Source: Scytalidium lignicola (lineage: Eukaryota > Ascomycota > Leotiomycetes). From it: DNA of 54,381 nt. Shown here piece after piece: positions 35,579 to 48,260 of this stretch (position 1 is the stretch's first letter; each line of letters opens with the position of its first letter). The translations under genes were made by a program, and so were the position numbers. The notes beneath the pieces were generated by a model that made no database searches, was not told the origin of the DNA, and was given only the letters and a program-made list of their open reading frames with translations. The DNA is taken from contig NCSJ02000292.1 of NCBI GenBank assembly GCA_002812745.2, positions 1-54,381 on the forward strand. Reading direction: 5' to 3'.

Positions 35579-37808
35579 ATGAGCAAGACTCCAACTACCG
35601 CAAAACTGGCTGTCACTGCTCAACCGCCAGGCCACCAGGCCTGGGGACAGTGGCCTGAGCAAAATCCCCGTCCGCAAGTTGATTCCTGTTACCCACCCTA
35701 CAGTATGGACATCCAAGGCTTGATCCGCTCCTACGACTCGAGAGCCGCCGTTGTCACCTCACAGGCTTCACTTTCACGAACCACCACGGCTCCGCAATAT
35801 GCTCCTTCCATGCCATATACTGCTACGACCACCACCAACAGCATCCTCTCGGCCCACCATCCCATGATGCAGCCTTCATTTACTCCTCCGACTTCATACG
35901 CAGATGATACTTCTCAGGCACTAGGACCATTTACCACTGCTTCATACATGCAACCACCACGGCCAACAGCTCAGTTCATGCGGCCGGAACTCGAACCCAG
36001 CCGGGGAGTCAGCTACCTTCGAAATCCACTCACAGGTTACATCAAGGAGGCCCATTCGCAGACTCACACCCCCTCGATCAAGCCAGAACCCTTATGGATG
36101 AATAGCAACAACAGCAACAATAACAGCAGCACCACCACCAACAGCTCAACCACGGCCACCAGCACACACTCGCCAATTCCTGGAAGCAAGACCATCACCC
36201 CAACCCTGCCAATCGAAGGAGCTGCAGAAGTGACCTTCAAGACCGAAATTGATACGCTGATGAAGACCATTCAAGCCAAGGCTCCGAACCCCGAACCACA
36301 GTCAAGCTCAAACGAGAAGAGTATAGCTGTGGTGAGTGATCCCTCATTCACCCAAGAAAGCATGCACGCAACAAACAAGGCTCACACTTTTGGATTTGCT
36401 TCTCAGGCCAATTCCACGGGCTCGGGTACCAAGGGCCAAAGGAAACGTTACGAATGTACGATTGCAGGATGCAAGAAGAGTTTCTACCAGAAGACTCATC
36501 TCGATATCCACGAGCGCGCCCATACTGGTGTGAAACCATATGTAAGCCAATCTCTCCGTCCATGGAACAAATCAAATTCCCTAATATTCTCAAATCTTGT
36601 ACTAACTAAAGCCTCTTGTTTAGCCATGCAAAGAACCTGGTTGTGGTCGCAGCTTCTCGCAACTTGGAAATCTCAAGGTCTGTATTATTATTGCCCCCNT
36701 TTTTTTTTATTGTAATGAATTTGTTGGACTGACCTCCATTCAGACCCACGAAAGACGGCATACAGGAGAACGACCGTACTCGTGCGAGCTTTGTGGAAAG
36801 AGATTTGCCCAACGAGGCAACGTTCGTGCCCACAGAATTGTCCATAATCAGTCAAAGCCTTACGTCTGTCGATTGGATGACTGTAACAAACAGTTTACTC
36901 AGCTAGGGAATCTCAAGGTATGTGTGCAAGACTCCTATGTTCTTTGGTTATTTCCCCCCATTTGCAGTTGGTTTCCCCACGGGTGTGGCCTCGAGAAGTG
37001 GTCGCCACCACTGTTTCTTCTTGAAACACCTAGCAGAAGCGTCCTGAACACTGTCCTTTTGAATTGTCTTTTGCGGATCCTGCACGTGGGATTTGCCACC
37101 ACTGTTTTTCCCTCTTGCAGTTTCTCCTCCCCCTATTTACCTACATGAGAAACTCTCGCTTAACTTTCACCACACATCCAACATCTCAATGCGTGCTTCA
37201 ACGCACATTGAAGAGTCAACACACGGGACATTGCACAAATTCCTCTTTTGAGCACNTTTTTTATATTTTTGCTTTTATATTATTTTTACCAATGGAAGCT
37301 AATTTCTTAGTCTCATCAAAACAAATTCCATATCACCACGCTCCGCAACCTTACAACCCGCTTTGCATCCATGAAAGATGGCGACCTTGTCCATGCTGCT
37401 GATAAGGAATTGTGGGAATATTTTGCCACGCTCTACAAGAACGCAAATAAGGGGATCAAGGGACGTGGGAAAGACCGGAAAGTGGGGCCTAACCATAGTC
37501 ATAACAACAGCAACAACAACAACAGCAATCACTTTGCTAGCCACCAGAACATGCATGCACGCTACGGTATGAACAATGGTGCAACTGCTACAGCGCAACG
37601 AGTAAACGATATCAAGTATGAGATGTTTGACGTCGATGATGAGGATCAGGGGAGCCAACACAGCGTGGGACCGAGCTCTGAGCATGGCACCATCTTTTCT
37701 GATGACGGTGGCAGTGCCTTCGAGGACCGGAGTCATCATCATGATCATGCTCACCATCACCATCACCATCACAATGCACAACTAGCTTTTGGAGAAAGGA
37801 TCTATTGA
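35579..37808 (+). CDS. azf1: AZF1-type C2H2 zinc-finger transcription factor
   Basis: Exons are 35579-36541 (with an optional 75-base intron at 36332-36406), 36624-36677, 36744-36917 and 37311-37808, giving 562 residues, or 537 if the optional intron is removed. The N-terminal half is Ser/Thr/Pro/Asn-rich and low-complexity. Four fingers follow: [12 protein letters not shown]...H-x3-[40 protein letters not shown] and [19 protein letters not shown]. Finger four, the [12 protein letters not shown] stretch and [19 protein letters not shown] closely match yeast Azf1, a glucose-responsive activator of carbon-metabolism and cell-wall genes. The C-terminus has an Asn/His run and a His-rich tail. The start could be 35579 or the in-frame ATG at 35705. 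Introns contain N placeholders at 36699 and 37257; neither touches coding sequence. Confidence 0.93.
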
Positions 37809-40499
37809 TGGGTTTGGAACGAATGCATCTTAGTATCCGCCTAACGCTAAAACTTCAACTTTTTAAAAGAGCACACTCCAATCCAAGGGTACTTCCAATG
37901 GGTGTGGAATGTGACCATTAAAGAAAAAGACAGGGAAGAAGAGGCAGGTTCTTCATATAGCTACAACACGCCAAAGTCGAGAGAAGTTGATTTATCTTTC
38001 TCGTTACACTAGAGAACGTGCGGGCACGGTACGGGCCGAGATGACAGATGACACAAGACAAAGCGATTCAACGCAATCCGAAACCCAAGTGTGTCTGTTG
38101 AGCGAACGACTGTGTACACATAAATATCCAATATCTATATCTACACCTAGATCTATATATGTATTGGTCGTTGGGGATGGTATGTATCAGTATTGAAAAG
38201 GAAGTTACTAGGTTTGGAGGGTAAATATATTTGAATTTGAAATGAGGATATCAGGGAAGGGATAAAGGCTACAGGGCAATACATATATATAGGAGCTTGG
38301 GAGCTAGGTCGCCTTTCGATTTTTGGTTAGGGAAGAGGAGGGATATATTATAAGGTATACGGGATGGAAATGGAATTGGTTTGGAATTTTGGTTTTTGTT
38401 TTAGATACCTCGGGAGGGAAATGGAAATGGGAATTGAATTAGAATTGGAAGTTTAATATTCTGTTCTTTTCTTTTTTTGATGAGAGATGGAGGAACATGA
38501 CGGATGGAATGGGACCTTGGGATTTTACATATACAGATTCAACATATATTTATATATACCTTTACACACACATATATGTATACTATTATTGTATTATAAC
38601 TCTTTATTATTTTAGTTATGATGCATACCATTCATGTTTGACTTGTCAAACACGTTTAGATATCTTTACGCGTGGTTTAGTCTTGAGTAGTCTTTAATTT
38701 CTTCGAGTTGCTTGACTATTGGCTATGATGTTTCAGGTACCCAGAAACTGACTGATTGATTCCTTTAGCTGATTTCCATTGCTCCTCGGAGATAGTTGCT
38801 TGGAGGTGTAAAAGGCTCAGATAGACAACATCTCTAAATAACGCAAAAAAATTCCCAACAGGACGTGGGGATATGCAGACTATCTGTCCTGCTGCTGCTG
38901 TTGAAGAAAAATTTTCACCGCCTCTTTTCCATCTTTTTTGTCTCTCATAGAGTGNAAAAAAATTCAACACACCCATTTCTGCTTTAATTACCGAAAAATT
39001 GGGAAAGTTATATCCGGAACTCGGAGATGCCTTTGCGATGNTTTTGTTCACCCCCGCCCTTGTAAAGAAGCATAGAGAAACAAAACCTTGAATAAAAATG
39101 AGAAAAGGAGAAAAAAATTTTCTTCTGGACATGCGATAGCAGATTTTGCTCCCAGCACACACAAAAAAAACCAACCCTGTGAGCGAAAAGATTAAAATGA
39201 AAATGCCTCAAAATCAGGTGCCGAATGATCGGGTTGTGAGATATGAAATTCATGCCTAAATTTTTTGCGCATCGGGTTGCGGGTTAGGGAAGGGGACTGT
39301 CGGCTTTGACCTCCCCCGGGTACCGGTTAAGAAAGGGGGTTACAGTACGGATAGGTACAGCGAACCCAATCTCATTTCCCAAGAGACGGACGGCCCGGCC
39401 GGTAGAGGAACGATGCAAGCCGGAGATATTCGAATTTTTTTCGTTTCGCTTTAAATCATTAGGAGATTGAAATTCTCACCTTTCTCTCTCTCTCTTTCGG
39501 CATCTCCGTGCGGAATCCACTCCGCGCCCTTTTTCAACTGCTTGGCTTGCTTGGAAAGGGGGGTTTATTTTCCTTTCATTGGAAATGGGTTTGATGGTGG
39601 TGTCCAAATGATGTTTAGCGCACGTGGGTTGGAAGGGAAAGGTTAAGCAGAGAATGGAAGGTAACACCGTCGAACAGACTTGAAGAGAAAAGTAGGGCTA
39701 GCTAGTTGTTTGTCTCAGACGCCGCTTACATACATATTCAAAGCGTTGGAGCCTCTTTTTGGTCTAAGAGGCAGGGATGGGGAGGGCTTTCATGGAATGC
39801 TCCGTTAAAGAGAAACAACCACCCTGAAAGGGAAGAAGCCGAGAGAGAGAGAGTAGAAGTGACCTGGTTATCCATGCAGCGCTCAGTCATCAGCACGGGT
39901 AAAAGATAAAGCAGATCAAGTTTCTTGCGTATGGCTTTGGCGACATCCGATGGCGGGTCGGGGGTTTGGTATAACGGTTCTCAAACGGTGCGGGACGATC
40001 CTATCTCTGTTTGTTGTTTAACTGAAGGATTCAATGTCTCAGGGGATTATCCACTCTGTATCCATCGTAGCTAATACAAAGTATTCGAATGACAAATATG
40101 AAACCTGTCCATGAGAGCTTAAGCTGCCGTTATCTTTGAGCTAATTCAAGTCAAGGTTGGATTCGATGTCAAGATCCTCCTTCCCCACCGATGGTCTTGA
40201 CATGCCTATGAAATTGGCAACCATGCATATTCATATCATCTCGATTTATCATTTGCATATGTGCCCAAGCCAGTCAACCTGGAAGATGAAAGACTGGGGT
40301 GTTCTTGATCAGCTGAGAAAGCCTCGAACCCATGGTCCCCTAAAACCAACCTTCGTGGTTCGTCCCTGCTCCTAGGTACCCCACGCTGCAGTGGAACTGG
40401 GTGACAGCGGCCCTAAGTGTGAACCAACCGCTGAGCTGCCAACTGTTGATCAGGGATCAATAGAAACAATTAAACCCCAGATAAGACACTTGGTCAAAC
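37809..40499. other. Intergenic region downstream of the AZF1-type gene
   Basis: About 2.7 kb between converging 3' ends. It has TATATA runs (38130-38160, 38540-38600), N at about 38955 and 39041, and a short CT repeat near 39481-39495. The open frames near 38716-39253 and 40157-40597 show no domains. No gene is supported. Confidence 0.5.
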
Positions 40500-41326
40500 T
40501 CAGCCACCGTGGAGCGTCGAAACGAAGAGGATGTTGTCCTTGGCTTGCAGGACATAGGATTCTTCGCCTTCCAACTCCCAATCGGCGTCGTTTATAAGCA
40601 CAAGAATCCCTGGGCGACTATCAACCGCGGTTAGCCGTTGATATATTTTCCACGATACCAGATGCAAATCTGAAGGTGAAGGTGGGGTGAGATAAAGTGA
40701 AGCATGGAATAAAGATCTGTGGCATTGAATAGTAAAGAACTACACCAGGTGCTCCTTTTCTCCGTGCCATCCATGAAAATCAGAAGAAATACTTCATGAA
40801 TGGGAACTAACAATCCAGGCTCCAATAGGAAGCCCTGTCTCTGTAACCTTGATACCAACTAAGGCAGGAAGAGGAAGGGTTATGTGCGTGCCATGGGAAA
40901 TGTGAAGGATCTGTCTTCCTCCACACTTGTACTTTCCTCGTTTGCAATGATAACATAAAAGAGGAAACAAACATGTAGATTAAATGATAGATCAATCGTT
41001 GACAAATAGCAAACAGACCTGAATACATTGAAAAGCCAAAAAAAAAAGGTATAATTCTTACACGTGACCGTCAAGCACAAACATCTCTTTCCTAGAATCT
41101 TTCATAACATCTTCAACTAGGTAATTCACAAGCCACCCAACTGTGACTGGTTCATTTTTGTCATCTCTTGCTGGAATAGAAAGTTCATGCTTCCTCTGAT
41201 CCAAAAAGAGCATTTCAAGGCCACCTCTGGNAAAAAAAAGTTAAGTAATTTTCATAAAACACTGTTGAAGAAAGGTAAAACCTACGTAAATTCTACAGTG
41301 ATCGGGAGAGTTTCGTTGGATGCCAT
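40500..41326 (-). CDS. URM1: Ubiquitin-related modifier Urm1, sulfur carrier
   Basis: Three exons (41326-41286, 41226-41062, 40617-40500) encode 107 residues, the usual Urm1 length. It begins [20 protein letters not shown], contains [18 protein letters not shown] and [20 protein letters not shown], then [10 protein letters not shown], and ends in STLHGG. The terminal Gly-Gly is the residue pair activated as a thiocarboxylate by Uba4. Urm1 supplies sulfur for 2-thiolation of wobble uridine in cytosolic tRNAs and can also be conjugated to proteins. The second intron, about 444 bases, is long for this genome and contains spurious open frames. Intron one holds an N at 41231 next to its acceptor. 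The frame is kept at both junctions, so the model is firm. Confidence 0.94.
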
Positions 41327-41540
41327 TTTGAGAAGAGTAAAATGTTTTGACTTTTATGCATATGGTTTATGAATTAATGAGGTTAAACGTAGGTTCAAAT
41401 AAATTTGGAGCTAGGTCTCGCTTAGATCGATGACAAAAGTAACTTCTGCAACAATCCCTCTACCCACTATAGTACATATAATGTCCCATACAGCGTCTAA
41501 ATAACGCCGTTTCCCTATGCACATAGCCATTCTTTAGAGT

Positions 41541-42573
41541 TCATTGTATCAATACAGGGAGATAGAACTTCATGTTTTCATACACTAGAAAGGTCACCCA
41601 AGTCGCTGGCAACACCTTCAGGACACTCGCACCCACCCCGCGATAAAACCCTCTGAATCCTTCCTCTTTCCAAACTCTACTTACCACGCCGTTGATACCC
41701 CGTCCAAACCTCTTCTCCGCATCATAAGTCTGAAGCCTACTCCTAATAACTTGGTACGGATACGTAGCAGTGCCGGCAACGATCTTCGCCATGCCACTGA
41801 TGACTAATGTCGCGGGATTGCTGAGCTTTTCATCCTGCACGTGCCCGCTCTGGAGGAGGTATCTCCTCCAGAGATTCTTCAAAGGATCGTACACCGCAAA
41901 CTGTACAGCGCCATGGCTGACTCCCAGACAACTGATGCCAACGCCCCGGTAAAATCCTCGTAGACCATCCTCACGCCATATCTGCCTGGCGCCTTGCCAC
42001 ATGCTTGTGTATGCACCCACAGAGCCTTTGTCGGAACTTAACATGCGTGTTTTAAGCACCCAGATGGGATTCGTAGCAAATGTGACCAGAAGCCCCGCGA
42101 TTCCGGACGCTGCGAAGTAGTCTAGAGGCGACAACGGGCTGGGCCTTGAAATCACTGTGTCTCCGGTGCCATCACCGCCAAGGAGCTGTCGCTGACCTGA
42201 GCTTTGAGAATGAAATATGGAAATCTGCTTCTCCGCAATGGACTTAAAATAGAAGAAAAGTGACCAGCTGCTGGCGTTGCCGAGTAAGTTCGGGGTGAGT
42301 CCACGATAGAGGCTTTGAATTGGGTGCCTGTTTGTTGTCAATGTGCGAAAGACTTGCAGGCTATTGACAGGTGTTCGAGATATGCTGCGATGAACTGGTG
42401 ACAAGTTAGTAAGTCTCTAGACTAGACTGTACGGAGAAAGAGAAGGTCGAAAGAGTCATCGTACTTTGAAGACGAGTCTTGATCACATCGAGAGGATGCA
42501 CTGTGAGCGTAGATACCGTGCCTGCGGTGAGGCCGGCAATGGTCTCGACCAGCNGCGGGGGAGAGGCGCGCAT
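41541..42573 (-). CDS. FLX1: Mitochondrial carrier, FLX1 (FAD/folate) type
   Basis: Exons 42573-42465 and 42394-41541 give 320 residues with three mitochondrial-carrier repeats. The repeat signatures are HPLDVIKTRLQ, NPIWVLKTRM and YPYQVIRSRLQ. The Trp in place of the acidic residue in repeat two and the Gln in repeat three are typical of the FLX1/folate-carrier subfamily. Yeast Flx1 moves FAD or related flavins across the inner membrane. The conserved second halves (GLRGFYRGVGISCLGVSHGA and GFRGFYRGVGASVLKVLPA) are intact. The N at 42554 falls in codon seven and leaves one residue undetermined; if it hides a longer gap the N-terminus could differ. Substrate assignment is by subfamily only. 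Confidence 0.9.
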
Positions 42574-43140
42574 GGTTGTCGGTCATGAGGGAGTGGTTTA
42601 TTTTATGTTATACATATCAAAATGCTTGGTAATGACCAAAGTTGAAGCTCGAACTTTAAAAAGTTTTGCCGAGGCTTTCCCAGCCTACGTCATCGGTTCG
42701 AAGGAGCTTCACATATACAAAATAATTAAGTTGGGTGAGAAACTAATGAATGAATACAAACTTTTGGTTAATTAGTTCAATGATTGATGTAATTTAGACC
42801 AAAGATTAGGCTAATCTTTGTCGTAAGCTTTCCTACATCCCGCTTACGGACACTACGAATAAAAGTACAATGAGAGACTAGGTAAATCTTTCGTCCTTTC
42901 CAAAAAGGGATAAGCATAATTGTCATTTCTGCCTTCATCTAAGTATATTAGTATGGAAAGTCTAGACCTAGTAGGCATAATCCTCTCCCCTGACACAATG
43001 TTTCCTCATTATGTCATCAACCAGCAACCATTGGTATATCTACCCGGTAGGGTTTCAGTCCCAATCGCCCAAAACGGAACCTCTATGTATGAACGCCATT
43101 ATAATCCGTAACGGTGCTGTTCCACACGCTCGTCAAATGC
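42574..43140. other. Intergenic region between the FLX1-type and protease genes
   Basis: About 570 bases, AT-rich, between two reverse-strand genes. It should contain the carrier promoter and the protease 3' UTR. Nothing else was seen. Confidence 0.5.
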
Positions 43141-45887
43141 TCACATAATTGTACACTCCCTATCCGGGATATTTTTGCCCTCCTTCACTTTCCCATCCTT
43201 GTGGTGGTGGTGTGAATGATGTCCCCTATCCGTACCATCTTCAGGTTCCTTACTCTTATTCTTAAACTTCTCCCTCTTACTCCGGCTCCGACTCGGTTTG
43301 TTATCATCTGGCTTTAAGCCACCAACATCAGACGTGGCAGGAGCACCGTCATCAGTGATTGAGGTACCCTTGTTGGATGTATCTATCTTATTCAAAAATT
43401 CTTTGCTTCGCATTAAACCTAACCTAGAGAAAGTGGCACTCATGCGATTCTCTCCGGTAGCACTTGTTGGACGACTTTTGCTCCCCGATTTTGCAAAGCG
43501 TACTGCTGCTCGAGACATACGTTGAGCAGTTGTCTCATCATTTGGAGTAACCGGGGCCGACACAGCGCTTGTCTCCTTGACACTTGTCATACTTCCAAGG
43601 CTAGTATTAGTGAAAGTCACACTTGGCCGCCGATCCTCTGGAATCGTCTCTGTAATACTCAGGCTGATCTCAGGTCTTTGGCTGTCTGATGAAAGCCTGA
43701 TAGATGGAGTGGCGTCACCATCCGCCACACCTTCAAAATAATCCCGTCTCTCAGTGCTGCCTGCAACTGAGCTAGCCGGGTTGGAAGGCGCAAATTTTAT
43801 CGCAACGCCAGAATCGGCGTACGAAGGAGGCTCCGGTTCTGTCGGTGGAGTATCGTTGTGCATCGGTTGGACCTGATAAAAGAGGAGATATGGCATTTCT
43901 TCCTTTAAAGCCTGTTCGATATCCGCATATGAAACTCTAGCGGATTCATTCAAATCATCGAACTTGATCCACTTTTGAATTGGGTAATCTGGAGGCTGGC
44001 TGGGATCGATTAATCCTCGTGTAGAAGTTGAATCACCATCACCGGTTTGTACGCCTCCTCGAATAAATGCAATATAATGGCCGGATTGAACAGATTTCCC
44101 ACGATGGCATATCACAGATTGTAGCGACAGCTTGAAGTCGCCTATCAATTGTCCGTTTTCTTCTACATTTTCATCATCTATGAAATGCGGGAGTCGGATA
44201 TCTAGTGGTATATCAATAAACGTGTTCTTTCGAGTTGCTTGTCCATCTGCAGAGAATGCATATCGTTTCAGGCATATTCCAAGGACAGGACGAGCATTTG
44301 AAAAGTGTGCTGCTACTTCAGCATCATTTGAAGGTGAATCTGTTGTATACCAAGCTTTATGATAAATTAGCACATAGTAACTTACCAAGAGAAAATATAG
44401 GAGTGTATGAAAAGACTAGAGACTCACGTATCAGATTAAAAAACTGCCAAGCAGGCATGAGAACTTCCTTCCTAACAGACGCTTTCCTCATCGGGCCAAT
44501 TCTTGGTCTGGCATTTACGGGGGTAGATGATTCGCCATCCTCATCGTCCCCTGGAATGACCCGATGCCGTATGATGCTCATAGTTGATGAACGATGACGA
44601 CCAAGAGATGGCGGGAGTGATGATGTTTGCGTCAGAGGATATGGTGATACCGGCGTGTTGGGCGAAGACCACGCGAGTTCTGAAATCTCCACGTGTGAAG
44701 ATGAGCCTTTATCAAAAGAGTGTGACCGACCAGACCGAAAGGAAGAAATTGTTCCTGAACGCTCAAGCCGTCTGACAACTTCGATACGATTGTTGAAGTA
44801 ATTCTCTAGACAGTCCTCTAGCTGTATTGCTCGACCATTCCCAGTATCATCCGGGACAGCAACTTCAAGTAAACGTTCATAGATAAACTTATGATCGTCT
44901 GTAGCATCTTCTGTGCCAGTATGATATATGTCCATCTTGAGAGTAAGGAGTGGAAGTTGTAGCTTTTCTGTGATAAAACTAAAGGCTTCAGAAGTATCCT
45001 GTTGCTGGGTCCTTCCAGCTTCTTCCCATCCACAATCTTTAAGAGCAGCCTGAAGCTTTTTAGTCTGCATTCGTTATTAGCAAATATTTATGACTGAAGA
45101 TTGTAGCAGCACGAACAATGTCTGTCTGGATCAGCTTTCCAGTCCTTAACATATTAACCCATAGCCGTATTAATGTTGCCAAGCGCCTTCGAGGTTCATC
45201 TTCAAATTGGGTATAGAGAATTGGCTCAAAACTGCTGAGTCGGCCAAACATGGAGAACAACAGAGTATCAAGGTAGCAGGTAACATTTTGACGGTTCACA
45301 GCGCCTTTCATGTGTACGTCTGGATTGTATGGCTTAATAATCCCATCAACAGACTCCCTATACAAGATAGCCATCTCAACTGCTTTTTCAACATTCCCAT
45401 CTGCATACTTGGAATCAAGTGCATCGGTAACTTCCTCATCTTCTATCTTTTCGTATCCATATTGCCCTAATAACTGCTTTATCGTATCTTTCTATTTTTA
45501 TTTAGCATAGTCTCAATTGATCATAGCATCTCGGGTAATCTACCTTAGCAGCTCGTTCCTGTTCCTGTTTCTTCTTTATATCTTCCGGGGACAGTGAGGG
45601 TACATCGCTCGAAGGTCGACTCTGAGGTAACACGGATAAGTTAGCGTCTCGGCGCAGAATGTGATTGAAGAAACTGCTAATAACAATAAAGTATATGCTA
45701 ATAAAAGGATCAAGTTATGCACCACTAGGAGTTATGTACGCATATTATACTTATATCCTTGGTACAGGTGGGGGGAAAGTAGATGTCGCATCTATATATT
45801 TACCTCGATTTCTGTTGATTTATCCCTGGACTTCTGACGCCGGTGGGAATTCCCATCTTTATCACGCCGGCTAAGAAGACGATTCAT
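43141..45887 (-). CDS. Ubiquitin-specific protease (UCH/USP family) with C-terminal CaaX box
   Basis: Well-supported exons are 45673-45544, 45491-45117, 45064-44428 and 44354-43141, giving over 785 residues in one frame. The cysteine box is AVNRQNVTCYLDTLLFSMF, the QQQDTSEAFSFI region is typical, and the histidine box is VQSGHYIAFIRG. Together these make an apparently active deubiquitinase; residues between the boxes include GICLKRYAFSADG. The C-terminal 250 residues are Ser/Thr-rich and basic, and the protein ends in CTIM, a prenylation-type CaaX box, suggesting membrane attachment. A first exon from ATG 45887 (MNRLLSRRDKDG) ending at 45804 looks plausible, but its phase does not fit the next exon; a frame starting MGIPTGV does fit. 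The 5' end is therefore unresolved. The third intron uses an unusual GTTCGT donor but has a GCTAAT branch site. Confidence 0.82.
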
Positions 45888-46368
45888 CTTAAGTTGGGGA
45901 GGACTTTCACGTTGTCTCTTGTGGCAACACGACGAATGCCTCCCAGGCTGCGTCGGAGTTGGTGTTTTGAGGTGGTGTTTAGCGGGGCTAAATGGCAGTC
46001 TTATCGTGGGATCCGGACTCTCACTTGATCCATAGTATTGACTCGCAGCAAAATAAACAGTAAGTTAAAAAGACAGAAAGAAACAAAAGTAGTGAGCGTG
46101 AGGTGCGCGACGGACACGCCGGTATTAAATAGCTGAGGTGGCTCTGGAGGTAGTTATTGGGATGCCTTGGGATCAGTTTCCCACCTATCTGGTTATTGTT
46201 AGGCACAGCAGAATGATCCCTGTCACGCGGCGGGAATGGCGGATCCGCGCTAAGACCGTTTAGCCGTAACTTTTACATTTCCTAAACCGTAACGAAAGCT
46301 CATCATATCGTCGAGCGTCTAAAGAATATTTTTGGTCAGGCAGACAGCCGTCTAGAAAGCCCACCATC
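45888..46368. promoter_or_regulatory. Divergent promoter region between the protease gene and MRPL7
   Basis: About 480 bases separate the two divergent starts, so both promoters lie here. The left edge depends on the unresolved protease start. No further gene was found. Confidence 0.45.
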
Positions 46369-47592
46369 ATGGCGCTACGCGAATTGCCATCGATACTTGG
46401 ACGCTGCATGTCGAGAGATGTGCGGCAGACCTCGACAATTCTCTCGCAGCAGTGTCGGGGGTACGCATCTCAGAATGCTACAGCAAAAGAGGCCCTCTCT
46501 TCAGACCTGCAGGATTTGGAATCGCAGTCGTCTCTAACGGCTTCCCAACCTCCAGAAGACGTGATAAATGCATATGATCCCGTAAAGAGAGCTCAGAGCC
46601 GAAGGAGGGAGCTTCCGCCTAGTCGGTAAGATCGCAACCACAAGATGGAGCCATTGGCACATCATATTGACATTACTCCAGATATCAATATAGATCACCA
46701 AGGTACTACCGCGGTCCTCTCCACCCGCATCAACCGCCTCCATCCTCGGATCCAGCATCTCGACTTTTCGTTCCTGGTCCATTCGCCAATTCCCGACTCG
46801 AGCAGACCTATCAATCAACCATTGCCCACGACATTATGACTCTCACATACGCTCACAAGCCGCCAGGAACTGTTGATCCTCAGAAAGCCGAACGTCTAAG
46901 ATCCTGGGACGACTCTTCGCCATACCACAAGAACAGACCAAAGCGTGGCCCTCGTGGAGGAGATGTGCTACGTTTTGTAGAAAAGGATATAACCTTCCGC
47001 AACGTTCCTGAAATTGAGTCAGTGACAGTGCATAGTATGGTCAAGGGCGCTATTGATGACTCCGCGTTCCTTCATGTTGCTGGGATCTTAATTCAGGCGG
47101 TTACGGGTGTGAGGCCTACGATTCATAAGGCGAAGCACAGCGTGGCTCAATTCGGCATCCGAGAAGGCAAGGCTATTTCTCTTACCTCTACCATGTATGG
47201 AGAACAAGCATATGAATTCCTTGATAAATGCATAAACCTTGTCTTCCCAAAAATCAAAGACTGGCCGGGTATTAAGGGTAAGGTTCCTCATGAAATATTT
47301 GCATGTACTTAGCTGACATTTGACAGGAACAACGGGTGATAGCAGCGGCAATATCAGTTGGGGATTTGACAGAGATGCTGCCATACTTTTCCCGGAAGTT
47401 GAAGTTAACTACGATGTGAGCTTTCTAAGACATAAGTTCTGATATCTCAAACTAATATTGCTACAGATGTATCCACCAAAAATGATTCCCGGGTTTCACG
47501 TCACTGTGAAAACAAGTGCAAAATCCGATCGCCATGCAAGGCTTCTCCTTAGTGCGATGGGTGTACCGTTCTATGGCAAACTGATAAATTAG
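46369..47592 (+). CDS. MRPL7: Mitochondrial large-subunit ribosomal protein uL5m (MRPL7)
   Basis: Four exons (46369-46625, 46682-47277, 47327-47415, 47467-47592) encode 355 residues. The first 40 residues are basic and Ser/Thr-rich with few acids (MALRELPSILGRCMSRDVRQ), as expected of a mitochondrial presequence. The remainder contains the L5 fold: PEIESVTVHSMVKGA, then TGVRPTIHKAKHSVAQFGIR, EGKAISLTSTMYGEQAYEFL, NISWGFDRDAAILFPE and the C-terminal GFHVTVKTSAKSDRHARLLL. uL5 sits in the central protuberance of the large subunit. It is longer than bacterial L5, mostly because of a mitochondrial N-terminal extension rich in Pro and Arg. Introns are 49-56 bases and keep frame. Confidence 0.93.
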
Positions 47593-48260
47593 AGTGTATT
47601 GTGTTATCTGGGAATAAAGGGGGCATGTAGCTTGTTATATATCCTATGTATATTATATGTACCACAAGAAAATCCAAAATCATGACCTATTGCGTTACTT
47701 CATTAAGTACTTGGACAGTAAGAAAAATTCTCCAGTTTCTGCCAACCCAAGAGGCAGCATAAGGACAAAAGTTTAGGATATGACCCTATTGGTATTTATA
47801 CTTTCTCTGATCCCAACTTATAAGGTAAATATGTTTTATAAAAAAAAGTAATATGCAATAATCAGCCTGGGGCTCGCTCCCAGGACCTTTTCTGTATAAT
47901 ATTAAACATAGATGTCAACGAGATGTGATAAATTCTAGTACACCACCAGACCTATTAGAGAGCATATATAAATTATGACATAAAACGTAAATCAAAGCCT
48001 CTGGACAAAATAAATCCTTTGAACATTCCTTGAACTGACAGGTGACAGTTCTTAATGTTTTTTGTTAACAACCGCGTGCTAATGCAAGGCTGAGATTTTC
48101 GCTTGTTGCTCGATAATAATTATTTTATCTGTGTCCCATCTCTTCCTAGACACTCATCTAGCAAGGCTCATTATTTTCGCTTCAAATAACACAATGCTCT
48201 CTCTGTAGAAGAGAGACGCTATTTTCTGGGGAGAAATAAATTATATTCAGATTACTGTGA
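47593..48260. other. Intergenic region between MRPL7 and RMP1
   Basis: About 670 AT-rich bases between two forward genes, with a poly-A run near 47839-47846. No RNA gene or open frame of note. Confidence 0.5.

Noticed and set aside
40157..40597. Open frames on the + strand downstream of URM1
   Set aside because: They overlap the URM1 last exon antisense or lie in AT-rich intergenic DNA and show no features.
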